From Mesorhizobium sp. M00.F.Ca.ET.216.01.1.1 (GTDB lineage Bacteria > Pseudomonadota > Alphaproteobacteria > Rhizobiales > Rhizobiaceae): 64,000 nucleotides of DNA. The DNA lies in the NCBI RefSeq assembly GCF_004010325.2, contig NZ_SADR02000008.1, positions 1 through 64,000 of the forward strand, read 5' to 3'. The translations under genes and the position numbers were made by a program. The notes beneath the pieces are model-generated. The model ran no database searches. It was not told where the DNA came from and saw nothing but the letters and a program-made list of their open reading frames with translations. This document shows, piece after piece, positions 16,416-24,934 of the stretch (within the stretch, counting starts at the first letter, position 1; every line of letters begins with the position of its first letter).

Positions 16416-17492
16416 ATGGCGTCACTCACCGAAGGTAACACAAGACCCGTCAGGCTGGCCGACATCGCCAAGGCTGCCGGTGTTTCACACGGCACCGCCT
16501 CCAATGTCTTCAGCCGTCCGGAGATCGTGCGTCAGGAAGTCCGCGAGCGGGTCAAGGCGGTGGCGGAGGCGATGGGTTATGCCGGACCCGATCCCAAGGG
16601 CCGGCTGCTGCGCGCCGGCAAGGTCAATGCGATCGGCGTCGCCACCACCGAGCCTCTCTCCTATTTTTTCGACGACCCCTTTGCCCGCGTCATGATGTCC
16701 GGCATCTCCGAGGCATGCGACGCCACCGGCGCGGGAATAGCGCTCGTCTCGGCCGGCAACCAGGAGAAGCTTGCCTGGAACATCCAGAGTGCGCTGGTCG
16801 ACGGCTTCATCCTGTTCTGCATCGAAGGCGGCTCGCGCCTCGTCGAATTGACGCGCGAACGCAAGCTCCCCTTCGTGGCGCTGGAACTCGGCTTCCACGA
16901 TGAGACCATCTCGGCGATCGGCGTCGACAACGTCGCCGGCGGGCGGCTCGCGGCGCGCCATCTCGCCGAGCTCGGTCATCGCCGTTTCGCCGTGCTGTCG
17001 CTGACCCTCGGCGAGGACCGCACTGGCTTTGTGACGCCGGAAGAAGTCCGCTCGGCGATCTACACCGGAACGCGCGACCGTCTTGCCGGCTATTTCGAGG
17101 AATTGTCCCGCTTCGGCGTGGATACGACGAAGATCCCGGTCTTCGAGACCGAGAACGAAGCGGCCAGCACCAGGGCTGGCCTCGAGGCGATCTTCGCAGG
17201 CGGCGAGCCGCCCACCGCCATCCTGGCGATGTCGGACCGCATGGCGATGATCGCGATCGAATGGCTGACCGCGCGGGGTCTGGCGGTTCCCGGCGATGTC
17301 TCCGTCATCGGCTTCGACGGCGTGCCGGACGCAGCCCTTTGCGACCCGCCGCTGACCACGATCGCCCAGCCGATCACCGAGATCGGCCGCCGCGCGGCGC
17401 ACATGATCCTCGATTTCGACGGCGCGGTGCGGCGCGAGACGCTGGGCGTGGAGCTTCTGGTCAGAGCCTCCACCGGGCCAGCCAAGGCTTGA
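16416..17492 (+). CDS. LacI-family transcriptional regulator
   Basis: This 358-aa regulator has an N-terminal helix-turn-helix (VRLADIAKAAGVSHGTASNVFSR) with the hinge (VKAVAEAMGY) and a periplasmic-binding-protein-like effector domain (AIGVATTE onward, with SVIGFDGVPDAALCDPPLTTI near the end). I chose the ATG at 16416, which has GGAGG upstream. An earlier GTG at 16386 has no RBS. Four near-identical operators lie before this gene and before two divergent micro-ORFs, so it likely represses all three. No sugar genes are adjacent, so the effector is unknown. Confidence 0.9.
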   Translation: MASLTEGNTRPVRLADIAKAAGVSHGTASNVFSRPEIVRQEVRERVKAVAEAMGYAGPDPKGRLLRAGKVNAIGVATTEPLSYFFDDPFARVMMSGISEACDATGAGIALVSAGNQEKLAWNIQSALVDGFILFCIEGGSRLVELTRERKLPFVALELGFHDETISAIGVDNVAGGRLAARHLAELGHRRFAVLSLTLGEDRTGFVTPEEVRSAIYTGTRDRLAGYFEELSRFGVDTTKIPVFETENEAASTRAGLEAIFAGGEPPTAILAMSDRMAMIAIEWLTARGLAVPGDVSVIGFDGVPDAALCDPPLTTIAQPITEIGRRAAHMILDFDGAVRRETLGVELLVRASTGPAKA

Positions 17493-17507
17493 ACCCGACG
17501 TTCTGCT

Positions 17508-18686
17508 TCAGTGATTGGCTCTTGCCGTCACCGGCTGCCCGCTGAAGGCTGCGCGCACCGGCGCCGCCTCGCTGCGGGCCGGCTTCCTGCCGGACCCGCC
17601 GATGGTGGACAGCCACTCGAGATAGAAGGCAAGCGCGAACTGCATGGCCATGCCGGCGGCAATCAGCAGGCTGTCATAGGCAAGGCCGCCCGGATTGATC
17701 AGCTTCATCACCTGCGCCACCATCGCGATCACCGTGCCGGCGATGAAAACCGGCAGCGAGCGCTTGCCGAGGATCGCCAGCGGGTTATCGCGGCTGGTGC
17801 GGAACAGGTTGGAGACGGCCGGAAAGGCGACGATCAGGTAGCTCACCGCCAGGATGTGCAGCAGCCTCGGCAGCGACAGGAACGTCTTGTCGAAGCCGGT
17901 CAGCACCACCGGAAGATCCAGCCACGACACGTGGCCCCAGAGCGGGCTGTGCACCCAGACGAGCGCCGTCGCGACATAGGCCGCTGCCGCGCCGACCAGC
18001 CAGCGATTGACCGGAATGCTGCCGCCGCGCCTGACATGCAGCGTGGCCGCCAGGCCAATGTTGAACAGGAACTGCCAGGACAGCGGGTTGAGGAACCAGA
18101 AGCCCGGCTCGGGGTAGTTCGGCGGAGCGATCTGCCAGATCCCGGCGACAAGCCATAGGGCACCGGACAGGATGAGTGCCGGCAAAGGGCTGTAACTGAC
18201 GAACAGCAGGAAAGCCGGCGCCATTAGCAGCAGCACCGCATAGACCGGCAGGATATTGTTGTAGCCGAGCTGATGGCCGAGCGTGACGATGCCGACCAGC
18301 ACTTCCGGCGTGTTCTTCATCAACGGTTCTATGTTGATCAGCTTCAGCAGCTCCGGCCTCCTGGCGAACACCGCCGCCGCGCAGAACATGCCCATCACCG
18401 CCATGGTCGTGACGATATGGGCGACATAGAGCACGCCGGCTCGCCGCCACATTTTCAGCGTCGCCAGCAGTCGCCCGCCAGACTGGAATTTCCCGCCATA
18501 GGCGAGAGCGACAGCCATGCCGGAGATCAGCACGAAAGCTTCCGCAGCATCCGAAAAGCCGAAATTCTTGTAGGTCAGGTACTCGTAAACGGTGCCCGGG
18601 ACGTGGTCGACATATATGGTCAGGAGGGCGAAAGCCCGGAACACGTCGATGCGCGTGTCGCGCTCCGGCGAAGCTGGCATGGTCAT
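17508..18686 (-). CDS. opgC: OpgC-family membrane acyltransferase
   Basis: This 392-aa protein has about ten membrane segments and the OpgC/acyltransferase-3-like pattern: RIDVFRAFALLTIYVDHVPG with its conserved His at the start, FGFSDAAEAFVLISGMAVAL, and QLGYNNILPVYAVLLL. OpgC adds succinyl groups to osmoregulated periplasmic glucans, which in rhizobia are cyclic beta-glucans important for osmotic adaptation and host interaction. Other acyl donors are possible. GAGG precedes the start. It is convergent with lacI, only 15 bp apart. Confidence 0.8.
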   Translation of the reverse strand: MTMPASPERDTRIDVFRAFALLTIYVDHVPGTVYEYLTYKNFGFSDAAEAFVLISGMAVALAYGGKFQSGGRLLATLKMWRRAGVLYVAHIVTTMAVMGMFCAAAVFARRPELLKLINIEPLMKNTPEVLVGIVTLGHQLGYNNILPVYAVLLLMAPAFLLFVSYSPLPALILSGALWLVAGIWQIAPPNYPEPGFWFLNPLSWQFLFNIGLAATLHVRRGGSIPVNRWLVGAAAAYVATALVWVHSPLWGHVSWLDLPVVLTGFDKTFLSLPRLLHILAVSYLIVAFPAVSNLFRTSRDNPLAILGKRSLPVFIAGTVIAMVAQVMKLINPGGLAYDSLLIAAGMAMQFALAFYLEWLSTIGGSGRKPARSEAAPVRAAFSGQPVTARANH

Positions 18687-18890
18687 CGATAAAAGGCCTC
18701 AAAGCTGGTTATTCATGCCTTGGCAATACGCCCGCCCGGCGCACTGCTTCTGATTCCTCCCGCAGGAGCATATCGGCGAAGAAACGGACTGAAATGCGCC
18801 TGGTTCGATCAACTTTCGCGGAGCTTGAAAATATTACGTTTTGAAGCCGGCAAATGAACAATAATATCGCGAAATCAAAAGGATGCGATC

Positions 18891-19565
18891 ATGGCGGAAG
18901 AAAGCTTGGAAGACGGCGCCTTGCGGCGTGATCTGGCATTTTTCTACCGCTTCTACAGGCCCGCCAATTCGACCGGCGAATGCGTTTTCCTGCTTCATGG
19001 ATCCGGCGTCGACGAGACAACTCTGGTTCCGCTGGGACGGCAAATCGCGCCGCGCGCGGCTCTGGTGGCGGTGCGCGGCCGAATTGCCCAGGAGGACGGC
19101 TTCCGCTGGTTTGCGCGGATTACGCCGACGCGCTTCGAACAGACGAGCATCCGCAGCGAGGCAGCCGCTTTCTCCGACTTCATCCCCGAAGTCGCGAAGC
19201 GCCACGGCCTCGATCTCTCCCACACGATTTTCCTCGGTTATTCGAATGGCGCCAATCTGGTTTCGAGCGTGATGCTACTGCATCCGGGCGTTGTCGAGCG
19301 CGCGGCATTGCTGCGACCGATGCCGGTGCTCGACGATGTGCCGCCGACCGACTTATCCAAGACGCGGGGGCTGATCGTCGCCGGCGCCGCCGACCTGACC
19401 TACGCGCCTTTCGCGCCGGCGCTTGTCACACTGCTCAACCGGCAGGGCGCCGAGGTCGACGCGCGGACCATTGCCTCCGGCCATGAAATCGGCGACCGGG
19501 ACGCTGAGGCCGTCAGGCAATGGCTGGCCGGCCCGACCGCTTCAGTCGCACAAGCGGATCGATAA
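18891..19565 (+). CDS. Alpha/beta hydrolase (carboxylesterase/phospholipase type)
   Basis: This 224-aa cytoplasmic enzyme resembles the YpfH/carboxylesterase group: VFLLHGSGVDETTLVPL (oxyanion hole), then GYSNGAN with the nucleophile Ser, AGAADLTYAPFAP with the acid, and ASGHEIGDRD with the His. The substrate is unknown. It is convergent with sthA, whose stop codon is 6 bp away. An RBS-like stretch precedes the ATG only weakly. Confidence 0.82.
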   Translation: MAEESLEDGALRRDLAFFYRFYRPANSTGECVFLLHGSGVDETTLVPLGRQIAPRAALVAVRGRIAQEDGFRWFARITPTRFEQTSIRSEAAAFSDFIPEVAKRHGLDLSHTIFLGYSNGANLVSSVMLLHPGVVERAALLRPMPVLDDVPPTDLSKTRGLIVAGAADLTYAPFAPALVTLLNRQGAEVDARTIASGHEIGDRDAEAVRQWLAGPTASVAQADR

Positions 19566-19571
19566 GGGGTT

Positions 19572-20960
19572 TTATCCCCGCCCCATCCTGTTCCAGGCAT
19601 CCAGTCCGGCGATCTTGTAGGCTTCGGCCAGCGTCGGATAGTTGAAGGTGTTGTTGACAAAAAAATCGACGGTGCCGCCGAGATTGATCACCGCCTGGCC
19701 GATGTGAATGAGTTCTGTCGCGCCCTCGCCGACGATATGGGCGCCGAGCAGGCGGCGCGTTTCGATCGAGAACAGAAGCTTCAGGAAGCCGGTGTTGACG
19801 CCCATGATGTGGCCACGCGACGTCTCGCGGAACCGCGCCACGCCGACCTCGTAGGCGGCGCCGCTCTCGCGCACCTGTTCCTCGGACTGGCCGACGGTGG
19901 AGATTTCCGGCACGGCATAGATGCCGTAGGGAAAGGTCTCCGGCGGCGGCGGCAAGGGCACGCCGAAGGCATGGCAGGCGGCCACCCTGCCCTGCTCCAT
20001 CGAGGTGGAGGCAAGGCTCGGGAAGCCGATGACGTCGCCTGCGGCATAGATGTTCGGCGCGCTGGTCTGGAAGGTTTGCGGGTCGACCTTGATGCGGCCC
20101 CTGGAGTCGGCCTCGATGCCGACTGCGTCGAGGCCGAGGCTGCCGACATCGCCGGTGCGGCCGGCGGCATAGAGCACGATCTCGGAGCGTATGGTGCGGC
20201 CGTCGGCAAGCGTCACCTCCGCGTAGTCGGGCTTCGAGGCGATCTCCTTGACCGTGCTGCCCAGCCGGATCGTCATGCCGCGGTCGCGCATCTGATGGAT
20301 GAAATCATCGACGATCTCGCGGTCGACGAAGTCGAGGATGGTGTTGCGCGGTTCGACCAGCGTCACCGGCACGTCGAGTGCCGAAAAGATCGTCGCGTAC
20401 TCGACGCCGATGACGCCGGCGCCGATCACCGTCAGCGTGCGTGGCAGGCGGTCGAGCTCCAGCATCTCGTCGCTGTCGAAGACGCGGGTCTTGTCGAAAG
20501 GTACGTCGCGCGGCCGGTGCGGCCGTGTGCCGACCGCGATCAGCGCATTCGCAAAGCCGACCTCGCTGTAGTCGCCGGTATCGGTGGTCAGGCTGACCTT
20601 GTTGGGGCCGAGGAACTTTACCGCGGCGCGTAAACTCTTGACCGTGTTGCGCATGAACTGGTGCTGCAGCACCTCGACCTCGTGGTCGAGCGTCTTGTGC
20701 AGGCGCTCGACCAGATCGCCGACAGAAATGTCCTGCTTGACGCGGTAGCCGCGCCCGTAGAAACCACGCTCGCGCCAACCAGAGAGGTTGAGCACCGTCT
20801 CGCGCAGTGTCTTCGACGGGATGGTGCCGGTGTGCACGGAGACGCCGCCGAGACGCCGGCCCCTGTCGACCACCAGCACCGATTTGCCGAGCTTGGCCGA
20901 CTGCACGGCGGCGCGGCGCCCGGATGGCCCGCTGCCGATGACCAGCATGTCGTAGTCCAT
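19572..20960 (-). CDS. sthA: Soluble (Si-specific) NAD(P)+ transhydrogenase
   Basis: This 462-aa flavoprotein moves hydride between NADPH and NAD+ in the cytoplasm. It has the FAD-binding GSGPSGRRAAVQSAKLG, the NAD(P)-binding GAGVIGVEYATIFSAL, the second FAD motif IYAAGDVIGFP and the pyridine nucleotide-disulfide dimerisation domain at the end (FFVNNTFNYPTLAEAYK). The site that holds the redox disulfide in related reductases reads VHTGTIPSKTLRE without Cys, which is diagnostic for SthA rather than lipoamide dehydrogenase. I chose the ATG at 20960, with GGGGG upstream, rather than the start 39 bp earlier. Confidence 0.9.
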   Translation of the reverse strand: MDYDMLVIGSGPSGRRAAVQSAKLGKSVLVVDRGRRLGGVSVHTGTIPSKTLRETVLNLSGWRERGFYGRGYRVKQDISVGDLVERLHKTLDHEVEVLQHQFMRNTVKSLRAAVKFLGPNKVSLTTDTGDYSEVGFANALIAVGTRPHRPRDVPFDKTRVFDSDEMLELDRLPRTLTVIGAGVIGVEYATIFSALDVPVTLVEPRNTILDFVDREIVDDFIHQMRDRGMTIRLGSTVKEIASKPDYAEVTLADGRTIRSEIVLYAAGRTGDVGSLGLDAVGIEADSRGRIKVDPQTFQTSAPNIYAAGDVIGFPSLASTSMEQGRVAACHAFGVPLPPPPETFPYGIYAVPEISTVGQSEEQVRESGAAYEVGVARFRETSRGHIMGVNTGFLKLLFSIETRRLLGAHIVGEGATELIHIGQAVINLGGTVDFFVNNTFNYPTLAEAYKIAGLDAWNRMGRG

Positions 20961-21162
20961 ATCGCCCGCCCCCTGGCGCTCGTTGCTGCGCCGCAGCAAG
21001 CTAACGCTATCCGCGCCGCGAATTCAACCGGTTCAGACGGTGCCGGGCACGACTTCATCATCATGCCAGCGAAAGGTCTCGATCTTGATTCCGCCGCAGG
21101 CCTCACCATTTCAAAAGCACTGAGCCCGCACCCTACGTCGGGCCCAATTACAAGGACATGAC

Positions 21163-21633
21163 ATGAGCGCGCGCGTACTTGATGGCGAAATCATCACCAG
21201 CAGGCTCGATGACATGCGCGCCTACCAAGGCGTGCGTACGCGGCGCGTACTGGCCTTCGTCATCGACTATTGCATCGTCGCGCTGCTCACCATTCCGTTT
21301 GCGATCCTGGTGTTTTTCCTCGGGCTGTTGACGCTCGGCCTCGGCTGGATGTTGTTTTCCATCCTCGTGCCGGCGGTGGCGATCCTCTACATCTGGAACA
21401 CGCTTGGCAGTGCCGACCAGGCCACGACAGGCATGAAGATGATGGGCATCCGGCTCGACCGCCTCGACGGTACCCGAATCGACGGGCTGACCGCCGTCGT
21501 GCATTCGGTGCTGTTCTGGGCCGGCAACGTCATCCTGACGCCGCTGATTCTCCTGGTGAGCCTGTTTTCCGACCGCAAGCGCACGCTGCATGACCTGCTG
21601 CTCGGCACGGTGGTCAGCCGCAGCGATCGGTGA
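21163..21633 (+). CDS. RDD-family membrane protein
   Basis: This 156-aa protein carries the RDD signature: RRVLAFVIDYCIVALLTIP in the first span (an Arg and Asp pair), a second long hydrophobic stretch, ATTGMKMMGIRL and a closing DRKRTLHDLLLGTVVS. Members are thought to take part in transport of small solutes or ions, but few are characterised. It directly precedes bpt on the same strand, with 139 bp between, an arrangement I recall from rhizobial genomes. Confidence 0.82.
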   Translation: MSARVLDGEIITSRLDDMRAYQGVRTRRVLAFVIDYCIVALLTIPFAILVFFLGLLTLGLGWMLFSILVPAVAILYIWNTLGSADQATTGMKMMGIRLDRLDGTRIDGLTAVVHSVLFWAGNVILTPLILLVSLFSDRKRTLHDLLLGTVVSRSDR

Positions 21634-21772
21634 AACAGCTTTTTGCGAGTCGCCGCAGCCGCTTGTGCGCAAATATGAAGGCGTCCGGTCGACAACGCTT
21701 ACACAATCCTGTTGAATTTTTCGCTGGCCGAGCCAAAGGTAGAGTGATTCACAGGAGTGTTTCCAGGCTTCG

Positions 21773-22537
21773 ATGACGCAGCACCCGACCCAGTCGCCGC
21801 AGTTCTTCCTGACCGCGCCGTCGCCGTGCCCGTATCTTGAGGGCCAGTTCGAGCGCAAGGTGTTCACGCACCTGGTCGGCGACAAGGCACCCGAGATGAA
21901 CGACCTCCTGACGCAAGGCGGTTTCCGGCGTTCGCAGAACATCGCCTACCGGCCAGCATGCGAAACCTGTCGCGCCTGTGTTTCGGTGCGTATCCTGGCC
22001 CAAGAATTCAGCGCCAGCCGCAACATGAGACGGGTGGTCCAGCGCAATTCCGACCTCGTCGGCGCCATGCACGACGCGCAGCCGTCGACCGAGCAGTATT
22101 CGCTGTTCCGCGCCTATCTCGACGCCCGCCACCGCCGTGGCGGCATGTCCGACATGACGGTGCTCGACTATGCCATGATGGTCGAGGACACCCATGTCGA
22201 CACCAAGATCATCGAATACCGGCGCCGCGGCCCCGACACCTTCATCACTGGCAAGGGCCAGGGCGAGCTGATCGCGGTAGCGCTCACCGACAAGATGGCC
22301 GACGGATTGTCGATGGTCTACTCCTACTTCAATCCCGGTTTCGAGGATCGCTCGCTCGGCACCTTCATGATCCTTGACCACATCGCTCGCGCCAAGGCGA
22401 TGGGCCTGCCCCATGTCTATCTCGGCTACTGGGTCAACGGCTCGCGCAAGATGAACTATAAGATGCGCTTCATGCCGCAGGAGCATCTCGGCCCGAAAGG
22501 CTGGGAACGCTACGACCACGAAGCGGTTTCGCGCTGA
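21773..22537 (+). CDS. bpt: Aspartate/glutamate leucyltransferase
   Basis: The 254-aa enzyme attaches Leu from Leu-tRNA to proteins with N-terminal Asp or Glu, marking them for ClpS/ClpAP in the N-degron pathway. The family features are the N-terminal [16 protein letters not shown], the Cys cluster [12 protein letters not shown], and the C-terminal transferase region ([24 protein letters not shown]). The size fits Bpt rather than Aat. It follows an RDD gene on the same strand. Confidence 0.9.
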   Translation: MTQHPTQSPQFFLTAPSPCPYLEGQFERKVFTHLVGDKAPEMNDLLTQGGFRRSQNIAYRPACETCRACVSVRILAQEFSASRNMRRVVQRNSDLVGAMHDAQPSTEQYSLFRAYLDARHRRGGMSDMTVLDYAMMVEDTHVDTKIIEYRRRGPDTFITGKGQGELIAVALTDKMADGLSMVYSYFNPGFEDRSLGTFMILDHIARAKAMGLPHVYLGYWVNGSRKMNYKMRFMPQEHLGPKGWERYDHEAVSR

Positions 22538-22667
22538 ATAGTTTCTCCGAAACTGAACCCTGAACTTTTTCAAGGAAGAGGACGCTGGTCTTTCCGCTGT
22601 TTTGCGGGAGAGTGCGCGATCGCGCCGGCCTGACGCCTGCTTCCGAATTCATTGCGAGAATTGCCGC

Positions 22668-23564
22668 ATGTCTTCCCACACCGACCACCAGAAGGGCCTT
22701 CTCGTCACCGCCATCGGCGGGCTGACGCTGACCGTCGACATTCCATTGATCCGGCTCGCCGACGGCGGCGCATGGACGATCCTGCTGCTGCGCACCGGCA
22801 CCACCTTCGTCGCGTCACTGATCATCTGGGCCGTTTGGCGTTCGCTGAACAGGAACGCACCGCAGCTCATCCCCGGCTGGTCGGGACTCGTCGTCGCCAC
22901 CATCTACGGGCTCGGCTCGATCGCTTTCGTCACTGGCGTCTTCAACACCTCGACCGCCAACCTCGTTTTCATCCTGGCCTTCACCACCATGTTTTCGGCC
23001 CTGCTGTCGTGGCTGTTCCTGAGGGAGAGGCCGAGGCCGCTTACGCTCGCCGCACTCGCGCTGATGATCGTCGGCGTCGCGATCATCGTCGGCGATTCGG
23101 TCGGCACCGGGCATCTGTTCGGCGACCTGATGGCGCTATGCTCGGCGTTGCTGATCGCCTCGGCCATCACCATCTCGCGTGCCAGCGGCAAGGACATGGG
23201 TTTCACCGCGCTGGTCGGCGTCATCCTGCCGTTTGCCGTCGCGGCGTTCATGGTCTCAAGGGCCGGGTTCCAGGTGAACGCGCCGTGGTGGATCATCTTC
23301 AACGGCGCCATCATCATGCCAATCTCGTTCTTCTGCCTCGCCAACGGGCCGAAATACATTTCCGGACCGGAGGTGGCGATGTTCTACCTGTTGGAAACCG
23401 TGCTGGCGCCGGTCTGGGTGTGGATGATCTTCGCCGAAACGCCATCGCGCAACAGCCTGATTGGCGGCGCGATCCTGATCGTCACGCTGGTCGCCCATTC
23501 GCTGTGGCAGTTGCATGAGGGGCGCAAGCGCCGCGCCACGCTTGCCGTCAGTCACCCGGCCTGA
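22668..23564 (+). CDS. EamA/DMT-superfamily transporter
   Basis: This 298-aa protein has ten predicted membrane spans in two EamA repeats, the first with TANLVFILAFTTMFSALLSWL and the second ending with YLLETVLAPVWVWMIFAE, the typical motif of spans 8-9. The substrate (metabolite or amino-acid export) is unknown. I chose the ATG at 22668. The 22 residues of the longer reading are polar and precede no RBS. Its 3' end overlaps that of the convergent AI-2E transporter gene by 13 bp. Confidence 0.82.
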   Translation: MSSHTDHQKGLLVTAIGGLTLTVDIPLIRLADGGAWTILLLRTGTTFVASLIIWAVWRSLNRNAPQLIPGWSGLVVATIYGLGSIAFVTGVFNTSTANLVFILAFTTMFSALLSWLFLRERPRPLTLAALALMIVGVAIIVGDSVGTGHLFGDLMALCSALLIASAITISRASGKDMGFTALVGVILPFAVAAFMVSRAGFQVNAPWWIIFNGAIIMPISFFCLANGPKYISGPEVAMFYLLETVLAPVWVWMIFAETPSRNSLIGGAILIVTLVAHSLWQLHEGRKRRATLAVSHPA

Positions 23565-24772
23565 GACTTCTTGGACGCGCCGCGCTCGGCGACAACTTCG
23601 ATCTGCGGCGGGCCATCCTCCAGCTCGGGGCCTGCCGCGGGCGCAAGTTCGTCGGCCAGTTCCACCTCGCGCAGCCACTCGCGCCAGATTGCGACCAGCA
23701 GCGCCATCAGCACCGGACCAATGAACAGGCCGAGAAAGCCCATGGTCTTGACGCCGCCGATCAGGCCGAAAAAGGTCGGCAGGAAGGGCAGCTTTATCGG
23801 CCCGCCGACCAGCTTCGGGCGCAAAGTCTTGTCGACGATGAAGAGTTCCACCGCACCCCAGATGAACAGCGCCAGCCCGGCCATCGGCGAACCGCTGGCG
23901 GCGAGGTAGATCGACACCAGCGTAAAAGACAGCGGCGCGCCGCCAGGGATCAGCGCCATCACACCGGTCAACGCGCCGAGCGTCACCGGTGACGGCACGC
24001 CAGCCAGCCAGTAGGCAACGCCCAGCACCAGCCCCTCGCCGATGGCGATCACGGTCATGCCGGTCACCGTCGAGGAGATCGTCGCCGGCACCACGCGTGA
24101 GATCCGCTCCCACCGTGTCGGCAGGATGCGCTCGCCCAAGCGGTCGACCTGCGCCGCAAAGGCCTCGCCGTCGCGATAGGCGAAGAACAGTGCGATCATC
24201 ATGAACAGCAGCGTCAGCACAAGGCCGAAGGCGCTGCCGCCGGCGGCCAGCGCGCCGCGATAGATGCTGCCGATATTGGCGCCGCTGACCAGCTGGATCA
24301 GTTCGCCGATGCCGCCGGGATGGCCGAGATTGGTCGTCCACTGTTCGTTCAGCCATTCGCCGATCACGGGCATGGTGGCGATCCAGTGCGGCGTCACCGC
24401 GCCGTGCCGATTGGTCTCGATCGCCCAGCCGACCCATTCGCGAAGCTCGTTGATGGCGTAGGTCCCGGCGAGTGCGATCGGCACCACCAGGAAGGTAAGG
24501 ATGAACAGGATCGCCAATGTCGCGGCGATGGTGCGGTTGCCGCCAACGCCGGCGAGCAGCCGCCGATAGAGCGGCCAGCTGGCGAAGGCGATGACGAGCG
24601 CGGCCAGCACCGGGAACAGGAAGCCGTGGAAGAAATAGACGCCGGCGGCGACAATCAGCACCAGCAGCCAGCGCGCCGCCGACAGCGGCGGGATGACCGC
24701 GGCCCTGAGCGGCGTCGACAGACCGAACAGGCGCTGCTGCCGTTGCGGTTTCTGGATTTCAGCCTGCTTCAA
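23552..24772 (-). CDS. AI-2E family transporter
   Basis: This 406-aa membrane protein has the layout of the AI-2E/YdiK/PerM family: a first hydrophobic pair near residues 30-80, a soluble central part, and the conserved C-terminal spans with GLALFIWGAVELFIVDKTLRPKLVGG and MGFLGLFIGPVLMALL. Members export small signals or act as Na+/H+ antiporters; the substrate is unknown here. No in-frame ATG fits, so I chose the TTG at 24772, preceded by GGGGAG. An upstream ATG at 24780 is in a frame that stops after three codons. Confidence 0.82.
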   Translation of the reverse strand: MKQAEIQKPQRQQRLFGLSTPLRAAVIPPLSAARWLLVLIVAAGVYFFHGFLFPVLAALVIAFASWPLYRRLLAGVGGNRTIAATLAILFILTFLVVPIALAGTYAINELREWVGWAIETNRHGAVTPHWIATMPVIGEWLNEQWTTNLGHPGGIGELIQLVSGANIGSIYRGALAAGGSAFGLVLTLLFMMIALFFAYRDGEAFAAQVDRLGERILPTRWERISRVVPATISSTVTGMTVIAIGEGLVLGVAYWLAGVPSPVTLGALTGVMALIPGGAPLSFTLVSIYLAASGSPMAGLALFIWGAVELFIVDKTLRPKLVGGPIKLPFLPTFFGLIGGVKTMGFLGLFIGPVLMALLVAIWREWLREVELADELAPAAGPELEDGPPQIEVVAERGASKKSQAG

Positions 24773-24879
24773 ACGTCCATATCTCCCCGGCCCCGGCGAT
24801 GCCGACGGCGTCGCCCACGTCGCTGTGCACGATCATAGTGCAGCAATCGTGACGGCAAGCCAAATGGTGATGGACAGTG

Positions 24880-24929
24880 AAGCTGCCAATCTCCCCCCTC
24901 GGGGCCCCTCGGGGGGAGATTGGCAGCTT
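24880..24929. repeat. 19-bp perfect inverted repeat after parC, dispersed repeat family
   Basis: Two 19-bp arms (24880-24898 and 24911-24929; motif GCTGCCAATCTCCCCC) pair perfectly around 12 bp that contain GGGGCCCC. The hairpin begins 6 bp beyond the parC stop codon, so it probably protects or ends the parC transcript despite lacking a T-tract. The module GGGAGATTGGCAG recurs inside nasA (55754-55766). Confidence 0.8.
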
Positions 24930-24934
24930 TGCCG